Below the pieces are notes generated by a model that did not search any database, had not been told where the DNA came from, and saw only the letters and a program-made list of their open reading frames with translations. A DNA stretch of 64,000 nt from Amycolatopsis sp. A133 (GTDB lineage Bacteria; Actinomycetota; Actinomycetes; Mycobacteriales; Pseudonocardiaceae). Position numbers and translations under genes: made by a program. Positions 25,053-34,488 of the stretch are shown piece after piece. Position 1 is the first letter of the stretch. The number at the start of each line of letters is the position of its first letter. The DNA is taken from the NCBI RefSeq assembly GCF_031082405.1, contig NZ_JAVHJU010000057.1:310001-374000 (forward strand), read 5' to 3'.

Positions 25053-26441
25053 ATGGCCATCCCGCTCACCCAACCCGAAGGGCAGTCCGACGCCGGGTCG
25101 TCGTCCCCGCCCCGGCGCCGGGCCTTCCGCAAGCTGCTGGCGGCGGGGCTCATCGGCAGCTCCATCGAGTGGTACGACTTCTTCCTCTACGGCACCGCGG
25201 CCGCGCTGGTGTTCCCGAAGGTGTTCTTCCCGCACTCCTCGGCGCTGACCGGGACCCTCCTGGCCTTCAGCACCTTCTGGGCCGGCTTCGTGGCGCGGCC
25301 GATCGGCGGCGTGCTCGCCGGCCACCTCGGGGACAAGTACGGGCGCAAACCGGTGGTCGTCGCGTGCCTGGCGCTCATGGGCGCCGCCACGTTCCTGATC
25401 GGCTGCCTGCCCGGCGCGGGAACCGTCGGGGCACTGGCCCCGACGCTGCTGGTCATCCTGCGCTTCGTCCAGGGCCTCGCGGCCGGCGGGCAGTGGGGTG
25501 GCATCGTCCTGCTGCTGACCGAATCCGCCAGTCCCAAGCGACGCGGGTTCGCCGGGACCTTCGGGCAGACGAGCGTGCCGGTGGCCGTGATCCTGTCCAA
25601 CCTGATCTTCGTGGCGGCCAGTGGCCTGATGCCGGACGCCGCGTTCCTGAGCTGGGGCTGGCGCATCCCCTTCCTGCTCAGCGTCGTGATGTTCGGGGTG
25701 GTGCTCTACATCCAGGCCAAGGTGGAGGACACCCCGGAGTTCCGGCAGCTGCAGGAATCGGTGGCGCACGACGACGGCCCGGTGGTCCGGGCGCCGCTCG
25801 CGCAGGTCCTGCGCAGCAAGTGGGGGACCATCCTGCTCGGCTGCGGGCTGCTGTCCGCCACCAACAGCCTGTTCTACGTCAGCATTTCCGGGCTGTTGAG
25901 CTACGGCACCGGCACGCTCAAGCTGGAGCGCAACGCCTTGCTCGCGGTCGTGCTGATCAGTTCCGCCGCCATGCTCGCGACCATCCCGTTGTCCGGGTAC
26001 GTCTCGGACCGGGTGGGCCGCCGCCCGCTGATCCTCGTCGGCGGCCTGGGTGTCGCCGCCTGGGCGTTCCCGTACTTCTGGCTCGTCGACACCGCCACGC
26101 TGCCGCTGATCTTCGTCGCGGTGGCGGTGGGTTTTGTGTTCCAGTGCCTCACCTACGGCCCGATCGCGAGCTTCCTCGGCGAGCTGTTCGCGCCCGGCGT
26201 CCGCTACTCGGGGGCGTCGCTGTCCTACCAGCTCTCCGCGATCATCGTCAGCGGCGGCACGCCGTTCCTGATGACCGCCCTCATCGCGAAGACCGGGAGC
26301 ACCCTGCCGGTCGCCGCCTACATCGCCGCGATGGGGCTGATCACCTTCGCCAGCGCGTGGTTCCTGCCCGAGACGAACCCCGCCGAAGTCCGCGCCGATC
26401 CGCACGCCGTCCCGGGTGCGCACCTCCACCAGGTGCACTGA
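25053..26441 (+). CDS. MHS-family MFS importer (metabolite:proton symporter)
   Basis: 462 aa, 12 hydrophobic spans. Hallmarks: GSSIEWYDFFLYGTAAALVF in TM1, RPIGGVLAGHLGDKYGRKP in the TM2-3 loop, and RFVQGLAAGGQWGG. This subfamily imports organic acids (shikimate, alpha-ketoglutarate, benzoate and hydroxycinnamate-like acids) with protons. It is divergent from the GAF/PucR gene and is followed 27 bp later by the secreted tannase-family esterase, so it probably imports the acid the esterase frees. Confidence 0.9.
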   Translation: MAIPLTQPEGQSDAGSSSPPRRRAFRKLLAAGLIGSSIEWYDFFLYGTAAALVFPKVFFPHSSALTGTLLAFSTFWAGFVARPIGGVLAGHLGDKYGRKPVVVACLALMGAATFLIGCLPGAGTVGALAPTLLVILRFVQGLAAGGQWGGIVLLLTESASPKRRGFAGTFGQTSVPVAVILSNLIFVAASGLMPDAAFLSWGWRIPFLLSVVMFGVVLYIQAKVEDTPEFRQLQESVAHDDGPVVRAPLAQVLRSKWGTILLGCGLLSATNSLFYVSISGLLSYGTGTLKLERNALLAVVLISSAAMLATIPLSGYVSDRVGRRPLILVGGLGVAAWAFPYFWLVDTATLPLIFVAVAVGFVFQCLTYGPIASFLGELFAPGVRYSGASLSYQLSAIIVSGGTPFLMTALIAKTGSTLPVAAYIAAMGLITFASAWFLPETNPAEVRADPHAVPGAHLHQVH

Positions 26442-26468
26442 CCCGCGAGATCCAGAAAAGAGGCCGGT

Positions 26469-28088
26469 ATGAGGAAAACACGTCGGCTCGTCGTGACGGC
26501 GGCCCTGCTGCTGGCGGCGAGTGCACCCGGACAGACCGCCGCGGCGACCCCAGCGGCGCCGGACTGCGCCGGTCTGGCCGGGCTGCGGATCCCCGCGCCG
26601 GTCATGAGCCTGCCGACCACCGGCGGCCGCGTCACGGCGGCTTCGGTGGTGTCGGGTCCCGCCACCGGCGAGTACTGCCGGGTCGACGCCGACGTCTTTC
26701 CCGTCGACCCGGCCGCGCCCGCCATCAAGCTGCGCGTCGCCCTGCCCCGCGCCTGGAACCACAAGGCGATGATGTTCGGCGGTGGCGGGTACAACGGCAC
26801 CATCCCCGATCCGACGGCGAACGTGCCGTTCGGTCCCGCCGACCGGCCCGCGCCGCTGGCCCGGGGTTACGCGGTGTTCGCGAGCGACTCGGGCCACCAG
26901 CAGAACCCGGCGTCCCCGCCGTCGCTGGACGGCTCGTTCGGCGTCAACGACGAAGCGCTGCGGAACTTCTCCGCCGGCGACGCGCTCAAGAAGACGCGGG
27001 ACGCGAGCCTGTTCCTCCTCCGGCACGCCTACGCGGCGATGCCCGCCGACGTCTTCTTCGCCGGAGGGTCGACCGGCGGCCGCGAAGCGCTGATCGTCGC
27101 CCAGCGGTGGCCGGCCGCGTTCGACGGCGTGATTTCCGCCTATCCCGCTTGGAACAACCTCGCCGAGGTCCTCGACCTCGGCTACCTGACGCAGGTTCTC
27201 TCGCGCCCCGGCGCGTTCCCCGGACCGGCGAAGCAGGCTCTTCTCTACAACAGCGTCGTCAACGCGTGTGACGGTCTGGACGGCGTCGTGGACAAGGTCG
27301 TCTCGAACCCGGGCGGCTGCCGCTTCGACCCGCGCGCACTGCGCTGCCCCGGCGGGACCGACACCGGCGCGACCTGCCTGTCGGACCGCCAGATCGGTGC
27401 CGTGACGGCTATGTCGTCGCCGTTCCGGTGGCCGTACCGGATCGCCAGCGGCGAAACGGAGTACCCGGGCTTCCCGTTCCTCTCGGGGGCGGACATGCGG
27501 ACCCCGTTCCTCGGGTTCGGCACCACCGCGCCGGCCGACCCGATGCCGGTGACGAGCGGCTACGGGATGCAGTACTGGGACCAGTGGGTCAAGTACTTCC
27601 TGACCCGGGACCCGGGGCACAGCTCCCTCGACGTGGATCCCCGGCACCCCGGCCGGTGGCTCGACCGGATCAGCGCCCTGTCCACGATCCAGGACCGCAA
27701 CAACGCGGACCTCCGTCCGTTCGCCCGCGCCGGCGGCAAGCTGATCCTGATGCACGGCGCGGCGGACGAACTGGTCTCCCCGTACTCGACGAGCGACTAC
27801 TACGAGCGGGTCCGCGACGTGGCGGGCCCCCGGACGACCGACGCGTTCCTGCGGTACTACCTCGTGCCGGGGGCGAACCACGCCAACTTCGGCGCGCCGG
27901 CGTTCGCCGCGGCCTGGGACTCGCTCACGGCGCTCGAGCGGTGGGTCGACACGGGCCGGGCGCCGGCGAACCAGGTCGTCGCCGACCTGGCCCACCCGCG
28001 CACCCGGCCGCTGTGCGCCTATCCGGGCTGGCCCCGGTACCGCGCGGGGGACCCGGACACCGCGTCGAGCTTCGCCTGCGCCCGCTGA
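26469..28088 (+). CDS. secreted tannase/feruloyl esterase-family protein with altered catalytic motif
   Basis: 539 aa. Signal peptide to about residue 26 (TAAATPAAP). Tannase-family features: MFGGGGYNGTIP, GYAVFASDSGHQQNP, FFAGGSTGGREALIVAQRWP (nucleophile Ser), FDGVISAYPAWNN, NACDGLDGVVDKVVSNP (calcium-type loop), LILMHGAADELVSPYSTSDYY (Asp) and LVPGANHANFG (His). Family members normally have Cys next to both Ser and His (CS-D-HC disulfide); here both neighbours are non-Cys (Gly and Ala). It should release aromatic acids from plant esters, for uptake by the MHS importer 27 bp upstream. Confidence 0.85.
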   Translation: MRKTRRLVVTAALLLAASAPGQTAAATPAAPDCAGLAGLRIPAPVMSLPTTGGRVTAASVVSGPATGEYCRVDADVFPVDPAAPAIKLRVALPRAWNHKAMMFGGGGYNGTIPDPTANVPFGPADRPAPLARGYAVFASDSGHQQNPASPPSLDGSFGVNDEALRNFSAGDALKKTRDASLFLLRHAYAAMPADVFFAGGSTGGREALIVAQRWPAAFDGVISAYPAWNNLAEVLDLGYLTQVLSRPGAFPGPAKQALLYNSVVNACDGLDGVVDKVVSNPGGCRFDPRALRCPGGTDTGATCLSDRQIGAVTAMSSPFRWPYRIASGETEYPGFPFLSGADMRTPFLGFGTTAPADPMPVTSGYGMQYWDQWVKYFLTRDPGHSSLDVDPRHPGRWLDRISALSTIQDRNNADLRPFARAGGKLILMHGAADELVSPYSTSDYYERVRDVAGPRTTDAFLRYYLVPGANHANFGAPAFAAAWDSLTALERWVDTGRAPANQVVADLAHPRTRPLCAYPGWPRYRAGDPDTASSFACAR

Positions 28089-28097
28089 CCCGCCCGG

Positions 28098-31000
28098 TCA
28101 GCCGATGGCGACGGTGAAGATGTGCATCGCCGCCGTGCCCATGTTCGCTCCGTCGCTGACGTCCGGCAGGGTCAGGGACTGCACGGTCTTGCCGGGCTGC
28201 AGCGGGATCGGGGCGTAGTACAGGCTCACCGGCTGGTTCAGCTGTCCGCTGCTGTTGTTGAGGTACGGGAGCGTGGTGAGGATGTCGCCGCCGGTCGCCG
28301 CGTTGGACCACCAGTCCGCGAAGCTGACGGAGTGGGACTCGGTGGTGCCGTCGGTGTAGGTCACCGTCGCGGTGCCGCTCGGGCTGCCGTAGTCGCCCGC
28401 GCCGATCAGGCCGAGGGTGTGGCCGGAGCCGGAGATCGTGATGGTCTGCCCGCCGGCCACGCCGCCGGCGACGACGTTGTCCGGGCTGCCGGGCGGGGCG
28501 TCCGGCCAGGTGAACGTCAACCCGTCGTGGGTGAACGTGGCGCCCGGCGTGAGGCTCGGCGTCGCGTTGGCCAGCGCCTGCGCGGAGAAGCTGGCGTTGC
28601 CGCCGTCGAAGTTGCCCGCGCCGGGCGTGGCGTCGTCGCTGGTGCCCACGTTGTTGTACGCCGCGGCCAGCGACGGGTACGGCGGGTGCGGCAGCAGCAC
28701 CGTGGTCGCGTCCGTCGAGGCGCCCCGCCCGTTAACGGAGGTGAACGTCGCCTGCGCCGACACGTCGAACTTGCCGGGCTGCGCCGCCGCCGGCACGCCG
28801 ACCTCCCAGGTCGTGCTGACGGTCTGCCCGGCGGGCACGGTGGCGAAGGTGGACGGCGAGGTGGCCTTCGCGGTCCAGCCGGCGGGCACACTGAGCGTCA
28901 GCGCCACGTCGCGCAACGGCCGGGCTCCGGCCGGGTTCGGCAGCGTGGTCGTGACGGCGTACGTCGTGCCCGCCTTCACCTGGGCCGGTGCGGTGAGCGT
29001 GAACGGCTGCTCGACCACCACCGGCGTGGTGCCGGTGACGCCGTCGACCGTGACGCTGATGGTCGCGACGCCGGGCGCCACCATGGTCACCTGGCCGGTC
29101 CGGCTGACCTGGGCCACGCGCGGATCACTGCTGCGGTAGCCGATCCGGGCGTGCGCGAGGTCGACGAACGACTGGTCGTCGTGCACCGCCTCGACGATGT
29201 GGTCGGCGGGCACGTGCCGGCCGGCCTGGGCGGTGTCGTCGGCGATCCACGGGTTCTTCGCGGTCAGGTCGAGGCGCTCGCCCGGGGCGAACACGACCTG
29301 ACCCGGCTGCACGGTCACGTACTTGGTCTTGGGCTTGATCGCGCCGGTGACGGCCACCTTGGCGGTGCCGGTGAGGTGGGCGGAATCGGCGCCCACGCCG
29401 AACCGGTACTGACCGGGGTACACCACTTCGCGGCGCTTCCCCTCGTCCCAGAAGGACAGATCGCTGATCCGCACCGGGATGGCGATGTGCTGGGTCCGGC
29501 CCGGTGCCAGCACGTCGGTCTTCTTGAACCCCGCCAGGCGCTGGCGCGGCAGTTCCACGCCGGGCACGCCGAACGCCGTGGCCGCGTACAGCTGGGCGAC
29601 GGTGGCACCGGGCGTGCTGCCGGTGTTGGTCACGTCCACGTGCACGGTCACCCGCCCGTTCGCGTCGACGGCCCGGGTGTCCGCGTGCACGCGGGAGTAG
29701 GCGAACTTCGTGTAGGAGAGGCCGTAGCCGAACGGGTACGCCGGCGTGCCGGTGAAGTACTGGTAGGTCCGGCCGAGCCCGCCGGTCTGCGACGGCGTCA
29801 GCCCGTAGTTCTTCATGGCGGGCAGCTGCGAGTCGTCGGCGTACCAGGTGAAGTTGAGGTGCCCGCCGGGGTTCTGCTTGCCGAACAGCACGTCGGCCAG
29901 CGCGGTGCCCTGGCTTTCGCCGTTGTACCCGCTGAACACGATGCCCGGGATGCCTTCGGCGTGGCCGAGCGAAACCGCGCCGCCCGCCTGGACGGCGAGC
30001 GCGGTCCGGGGGTTGCCGGCCGCCTTGACCTGGTCGATCAGCGAGTCGTAGTTGCCGGGCATGGCGATGGTGGTGCGGTCCCGGCCCTCGGTGGCCACGT
30101 TCCCGTCGGTTCCGGCGAACACCACGACCAGGTCGGCCGTCTTCATCGCGGCCAGGGTCGCCGCCGAGCAGCTCGCCGCCGTGGTCGTGCCGGTGGACGT
30201 GCCGCACGCGTCGAACGTGACGGTGGCACCCGGATTCGCCGCCTTGACCGCGGACGTGATGCCCTGCACCGCGTTCACCTGGAGCGCGGGTTCACCGGAG
30301 TAACCGCCGAGGGTGACCTTGCCCGCGAGGTCGCCCACGACGACGACGGTGCCGAGCTTGGCCGGATCGGCGGGCAGCAGCGGCGCGGCGGTGCCCGGGA
30401 CCGGGTCGTTCTTCAGCAGGACCAGCGAGTTCGCGGCGACCTTCGCGGCCAGCGCCTGGTGCCCGGCGCTCTGGATGACGTCCTTGGTGATCTTCGTGTA
30501 TGCCACCCGCTCCGGCGGGTCGAACTCGCCGGTCTGCATGCGCGTGGTGAACACGTGCACCAGGGCGTTGTCGAGCACGCCTTCGGACAGCACCCCGGCC
30601 TTGATGGCCTCCTGGATGTTGGCCACGGTGGCTTCCGTGCCGGTGCAGTTGAGCTGGGTGCCCGCGCGCAGCGCGTACGCCTGGCCGCCGGCGGCGCCGG
30701 AGACCTGCTGCCCGGTCGTGGTGTTCGTCCACCGCGTTCCGCCGTTGGAGGTGGCGGTGGTCCAGCCCGGCGGCGCCCAGTTGTGGCTGCCCGGCGCGTA
30801 GACGTCGCCGACCGCGCCGCAGTCGGACGTGGTGTAGCCGTCGAAGCCGTAGGTGCGCTGGGCGATGGCGTTCGCCGTGTAGGTGTCAGCCGGGGCGGGG
30901 GTGCCGTTGATCGCGTTGTACGACGTCATCAGGCCGGACACGTGCGCGTCCTGGATCAGGTGCCGGAACTGCCTGGTGTAGTAGTCGCGGATGTTGGCCT

Positions 31001-31757
31001 CGGTCGTGTCCGAGGAGTCCGCGTGCCGGTCGTTCTCGACGTTGTTGAGCGCGTAGTGCTTGGCGGTGGCCGCGACCTTGAGGTACGGCGTCGTCGGCTT
31101 ACCGGACGGCGTCTGGCCCTGGTAGCCGTTGACGAACGCGCCGGCCATCTTCGCGACCAGGTACGGGTCTTCGCCGAACCCTTCGTCGGTGCGGCCCCAC
31201 CGCGGGTCGCGGTCCAGGTTCACCGTCGGCGCCCAGTAGGTCAGCGACCCGTAGTTGTTCTTGTCCGGGCCGATGTTGTTCTGCGCGACGCCCCACAGCG
31301 ACTTGTCCAGCATGCCGCGCGCCTCGTCGGAGATCGCGGTGGTCTCCTGGTGGATCAGGTCCGGGTCCCAGGACATCGAGCTCGCCAGGTTGGTCGGGAA
31401 GCTCGTGGCGTGCACCCCGCCGGTCGCCGTGCCGTCATCGGTGTTCGCGCCGAGCGTGTTGAGGCCGTGCTGGCCCTCGCTCCAGTAGGTGTACTGCTGC
31501 ACGCCGAGCCGCGGAATGGCCGGTGCGCTGTTGGTGCGCAGCTGCAGCACCTTTTCGGGCAGCGTCATGCGCGAGACGAGGTCGGCTGCCCGCTCGGCGA
31601 AGCTGTAGTGCGTGTCGCGGTAGACGGGCACGGCGGCCGGAGCCGCCGACGCGGCGGAGGCGAGCGTGGCCGCCGTGGTGGCTGCCGTCATCGTGGTGGC
31701 GAGCAGACAAGCGGCGGCGAGCCGTACCCGTCGCCGGCCGGGGAAGCGCAAGGACAT
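28098..31757 (-). CDS. large secreted GH3 beta-xylosidase/glucosidase with C-terminal accessory domains
   Basis: 1219 aa from ATG 31757 with GGAG 6 bases upstream. Signal peptide to about residue 38. GH3 N-domain: AERAADLVSRMTLPEKVLQL, HYALNNVENDRHADSS, and GFDGYTTSDCGAVGD, whose Asp is the nucleophile. GH3 C-domain: VVGDLAGKVTLGGYSGEP. Fibronectin-like domain: VAQLYAATAFGVPGVELPRQRLAGF. A Big2-like stretch, a NEW3-type domain (TLSVPAGWTAKATSPSTFATVP) and a C-terminal beta domain follow, about 450 aa beyond ordinary GH3. It probably finishes xylo-oligosaccharides. A perfect TGAAACTTTCA dyad lies 180 bp upstream. Confidence 0.92.
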   Translation of the reverse strand: MSLRFPGRRRVRLAAACLLATTMTAATTAATLASAASAAPAAVPVYRDTHYSFAERAADLVSRMTLPEKVLQLRTNSAPAIPRLGVQQYTYWSEGQHGLNTLGANTDDGTATGGVHATSFPTNLASSMSWDPDLIHQETTAISDEARGMLDKSLWGVAQNNIGPDKNNYGSLTYWAPTVNLDRDPRWGRTDEGFGEDPYLVAKMAGAFVNGYQGQTPSGKPTTPYLKVAATAKHYALNNVENDRHADSSDTTEANIRDYYTRQFRHLIQDAHVSGLMTSYNAINGTPAPADTYTANAIAQRTYGFDGYTTSDCGAVGDVYAPGSHNWAPPGWTTATSNGGTRWTNTTTGQQVSGAAGGQAYALRAGTQLNCTGTEATVANIQEAIKAGVLSEGVLDNALVHVFTTRMQTGEFDPPERVAYTKITKDVIQSAGHQALAAKVAANSLVLLKNDPVPGTAAPLLPADPAKLGTVVVVGDLAGKVTLGGYSGEPALQVNAVQGITSAVKAANPGATVTFDACGTSTGTTTAASCSAATLAAMKTADLVVVFAGTDGNVATEGRDRTTIAMPGNYDSLIDQVKAAGNPRTALAVQAGGAVSLGHAEGIPGIVFSGYNGESQGTALADVLFGKQNPGGHLNFTWYADDSQLPAMKNYGLTPSQTGGLGRTYQYFTGTPAYPFGYGLSYTKFAYSRVHADTRAVDANGRVTVHVDVTNTGSTPGATVAQLYAATAFGVPGVELPRQRLAGFKKTDVLAPGRTQHIAIPVRISDLSFWDEGKRREVVYPGQYRFGVGADSAHLTGTAKVAVTGAIKPKTKYVTVQPGQVVFAPGERLDLTAKNPWIADDTAQAGRHVPADHIVEAVHDDQSFVDLAHARIGYRSSDPRVAQVSRTGQVTMVAPGVATISVTVDGVTGTTPVVVEQPFTLTAPAQVKAGTTYAVTTTLPNPAGARPLRDVALTLSVPAGWTAKATSPSTFATVPAGQTVSTTWEVGVPAAAQPGKFDVSAQATFTSVNGRGASTDATTVLLPHPPYPSLAAAYNNVGTSDDATPGAGNFDGGNASFSAQALANATPSLTPGATFTHDGLTFTWPDAPPGSPDNVVAGGVAGGQTITISGSGHTLGLIGAGDYGSPSGTATVTYTDGTTESHSVSFADWWSNAATGGDILTTLPYLNNSSGQLNQPVSLYYAPIPLQPGKTVQSLTLPDVSDGANMGTAAMHIFTVAIG

Positions 31758-31936
31758 CGGAACTCCGTCACAGAGGGGCAGCTGGTGGCCGAGGCAGGGG
31801 CGGCGGGCACGCCGCCGGCCGAGGGGGACCGCCGGTCCACAGGCCGGCCGGTCACCATCGTTGGCAGGGGAGGGGGTTTCTGGCAAGCGGTCGAGGGTGG
31901 TCCCGGCGTCGCCGCTGGCGGGAGCCCGGCAGCGGC

Positions 31937-31947
31937 TGAAACTTTCA
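31937..31947 (-). promoter_or_regulatory. TGAAACTTTCA dyad upstream of the GH3 gene
   Basis: This is a perfect 11-bp inverted repeat (centre C) 180 bp before the GH3 start and just beyond the stop of the upstream membrane gene. It is the most symmetrical of the three GAAACTTTC copies in the window. Confidence 0.6.
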
Positions 31948-31990
31948 CCTCGGCGAGCGGCGCAGGTCGGCTGCGGCGGCGTCCTTCGGG

Positions 31991-32443
31991 TCAGAAGCGC
32001 CAGATCAGCCAATGGCCGAGCAGCGTCGCAAGCTCCCCGAAGGACTCCCAATGAGGCCCTTGCACGATGCCCAGCGCCACCACGACGGCCATCGCCAGCC
32101 GGCGCAGGCTGGTGAAGAGGTTTCCGAAGATCGCCCATTCGGTTCGCACGAATACCGTCACCAACGCGACGGTGCTGGCGGCGAGCTTGCCCCAATCCCA
32201 GAAGCCGAGGCCTGCCTCCGCCACAACACGCGCGTAGGCCGTGGACAAGACGAACAAGGCGAAGAAGTACGCCACTCCGGCGCCACGGTAAACGGTCCCG
32301 ACCACGTATCCCTGGTCGCTCGGCTCGGAGGCTTCCGTGGTGGAGTGGAAAGTCACGTCACCGTAGATGTCCCGTGCCTGTACGACATCCTCCGCGGTTC
32401 CGGAGAATTCGTTGAAGAAGTGCTCGTCTTGGTCTTCGTCCAC
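31991..32443 (-). CDS. small multi-span membrane protein with N-terminal amyloid-type (RHIM-like) motif
   Basis: 150 aa from GTG 32443 (VDEDQDEHFFNEFSGTAEDV). After an acidic N-terminus comes VVQARDIYGDVTFH (residues 20-33), matching the VVQAxxIxGxxxFH peptide widespread at the ends of actinobacterial STAND proteins and effectors, described as a RHIM-like bacterial amyloid signalling motif. The rest is 3-4 hydrophobic spans (about 55-77, 85-100, 113-130, 138-149). Motif plus membrane domain fits a pore-forming cell-death effector, which is inference. The start is uncertain: the frame is open to 32638 but that extension has no family resemblance. Confidence 0.65.
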   Translation of the reverse strand: MDEDQDEHFFNEFSGTAEDVVQARDIYGDVTFHSTTEASEPSDQGYVVGTVYRGAGVAYFFALFVLSTAYARVVAEAGLGFWDWGKLAASTVALVTVFVRTEWAIFGNLFTSLRRLAMAVVVALGIVQGPHWESFGELATLLGHWLIWRF

Positions 32444-32665
32444 GGCTGAACCATGCCCCTCGCCGTTTGCGAACCGTGTACGCCCCGGGTCGACGCGGTT
32501 CCACGGTAGCGCCCCGGCGGGCCGCTGGAGAGAACGGTGGGACAAGTGGTTCTTCTGGTGCCGAAGTGGTTGTGACAGATCCGTGACAGGCTCGCCCGAT
32601 CGACGCCACTCCGTTGTGCACTCGGCGTCGAGCGCCACTGCGCTACCGTGGAAGCCCGGTTCGAG

Positions 32666-34300
32666 TCAGGGCCGCCGGTAGATGGTGATCGAGTGGCCCA
32701 CCTCGTCGATCGGGGCGCTGCTGCCGATCAACGCCGCCAGGCGGCCGTCCGCTTTGGCGGCCGCCGAATCCGACACCACCAGCAGGCCGCGCACCTCCTC
32801 CGGGGGCACGGCGAACGGATCCGCCGCGGCGATCCCGTAGTACGACGGCACGCCGCTGCCCTTGTACACCAGCCAGATCCGCTCACCCGGGTACCGCTGC
32901 CGCAGCCGGTCGGCCAAGCGGCCCAGGTCCTGGCCCCAGTCGACGTTCGAGTCGTGCAGCCGGCGGTGGGTCGCCGATGGCCCGCCGAACGCCTCGTTCG
33001 CATACGGCAGGTAGTAGGGGAACGTCGCCAGCGAGCTGATCGCCGTGAAGCCGGCCAAGGCCGCCACGGCGATGTGCGCCCACCGCCGGCGGACGGCGAC
33101 CACGCCGGCCGCCGCGATCGCCAGGAACATCGGGACGAAGAGCGCGTAGCGGACGCCGAGGTCGCGGCTGCCGGTCATGGCCGAGGCCAGCAGCACCGCC
33201 GCGGGGAGGAGGACGTACGGTGCCGCCGGGCGCAGCCGGGGGACCGCCACCATCGCCACCACGCCGGCCGCCCACAGCGCCAGCGTGCCCAGCGGCGTCT
33301 TCACCAGCAGCGCCGCCGGGAGGTAGTACCACAGCGAACCGACGTGGAGCCTGCCGAACAGGAACGTGCTCCACACCTGGTCCTCGAAGCCGAACTGGAC
33401 GCGCATCCCGTCGAGGTACGGCTGAGGCAGCGGCAGGAGCACGGCGAGCGCGCGCACGCCGTGGACGGCCGGCATCCCCGGCGGCGGCACCCACCGCAGC
33501 CGGGGATCCACCGCGAGGTAGGACGCCCACACCACGGCGATCGCGAGCAGCGCCACGCCGGCGGCCGCCGCCAGGCCGAGCCCGAGGGGCCGGAGCGTCC
33601 TTTGTGGACCAGCGGGCCGCCGGACCGAGAGCGCGGCCAAGAGCAGCAGCACGGGGACCGCGGCGAGGGCGCTCATCTTCGTCGCCACGGCCGCACCCAG
33701 GGCGAGGCCCGCGAGGGGGAGGTAACGGCCGGGGCGGGCACGGGCCCGCCACAGCAGCCAGGCCGACGTCACCAGGAAACCGGCCACCGGCACGTCGAGG
33801 GTGGCCAGCGAACCGTGCGCGATGACGTCGGGAGAAAGCGCATACAGGGCCAGCGCCGTCACCCCGCCCGCACGGCCGGTCAGGTCGCGGGCGAACGCGA
33901 AGACGACCAGCCCGAACAGCAGCGTCAGCACCATCACCGGCAGCCGCGCGAGCAGCATCAGCCGGGCCGGGTCGCTGCCTCGCTCGTACAGCACGTGCCG
34001 GCCGAGCTGCGTCTGGTCGCCGTCGAACCCCGGGTCGGCCTGGGCGCCGGAGAAGGCCAGGCCGGTCGCGATGATCAGCTTGCCCAGCGGCGGGTGCTCG
34101 GGGTTGTACCGCAGGCTGTGCCGGTCCAGGGCGTGGACCGCCGTGCCGACGTAGACGGGCTCGTCGATGGTCGGGGTCTGCTCCACCGCCGCCGTGATCA
34201 TCACGACCGCCATCTGCGCGAGCAGCGCGACCACGGCGAGCGCGAACAGCCACCGGCGGCCGGGGTGGTGTGCACCCGCCCGGAGCGCGTCGGTGCTCAC
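32666..34300 (-). CDS. PMT/ArnT-like phospholipid-carrier glycosyltransferase
   Basis: About 544 aa from GTG 34300 (the start is uncertain; GAGG lies very close). It has about 10 membrane spans. Glycosyltransferase 39/83 signatures: TIDEPVYVGTAVHALD (catalytic acidic residues in the first loop), YNPEHPPLGKLIIATGLAFSG and GSLATLDVPVAGFLV. The C-terminal soluble part has DSNVDWGQDLGRLADRL, typical of actinobacterial homologues. It should transfer a sugar from polyprenyl phosphate to an extracytoplasmic acceptor (protein or lipid). It is divergent from the xylanase gene. Confidence 0.85.
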   Translation of the reverse strand: MSTDALRAGAHHPGRRWLFALAVVALLAQMAVVMITAAVEQTPTIDEPVYVGTAVHALDRHSLRYNPEHPPLGKLIIATGLAFSGAQADPGFDGDQTQLGRHVLYERGSDPARLMLLARLPVMVLTLLFGLVVFAFARDLTGRAGGVTALALYALSPDVIAHGSLATLDVPVAGFLVTSAWLLWRARARPGRYLPLAGLALGAAVATKMSALAAVPVLLLLAALSVRRPAGPQRTLRPLGLGLAAAAGVALLAIAVVWASYLAVDPRLRWVPPPGMPAVHGVRALAVLLPLPQPYLDGMRVQFGFEDQVWSTFLFGRLHVGSLWYYLPAALLVKTPLGTLALWAAGVVAMVAVPRLRPAAPYVLLPAAVLLASAMTGSRDLGVRYALFVPMFLAIAAAGVVAVRRRWAHIAVAALAGFTAISSLATFPYYLPYANEAFGGPSATHRRLHDSNVDWGQDLGRLADRLRQRYPGERIWLVYKGSGVPSYYGIAAADPFAVPPEEVRGLLVVSDSAAAKADGRLAALIGSSAPIDEVGHSITIYRRP

Positions 34301-34400
34301 GTCCTCGGGACGTCCGGCCGGTGCGGTGGTTGAGCCGGGGCCGGTCGACCGGCCGGCCGGTTTCCCCGGTGGTGGCGGGCGGCAGGTAATTTTCACCGTT

Positions 34401-34420
34401 CGAAAGTCTATCGAAACTTT
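34401..34420. promoter_or_regulatory. CGAAAGT/CGAAACTTT box upstream of the GH10 xylanase
   Basis: CGAAAGT at 34401-34407 and CGAAACTTT at 34412-34420 lie about 70 bp before the xylanase start. This is the third GAAACTTT-type site in the window in front of a hemicellulose gene. Confidence 0.55.
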
Positions 34421-34488
34421 TTGCGTGGCGTTCCGGTGGCGTGCTCTGCTGCTGGCAGTGGGGGCAACTTCATCGAAGGAGACCACGA

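Noticed and set aside
23630..27271. 1213-codon plus-strand frame across the PucR, MHS and tannase genes
   Set aside because: It crosses three genes with proper starts and motifs in other frames, so it is a by-product of low stop-codon density.
28122..32054. 1310-codon plus-strand open frame opposite the GH3 gene
   Set aside because: Antisense shadow in GC-rich DNA; the minus-strand frame has all GH3 motifs and a signal peptide.
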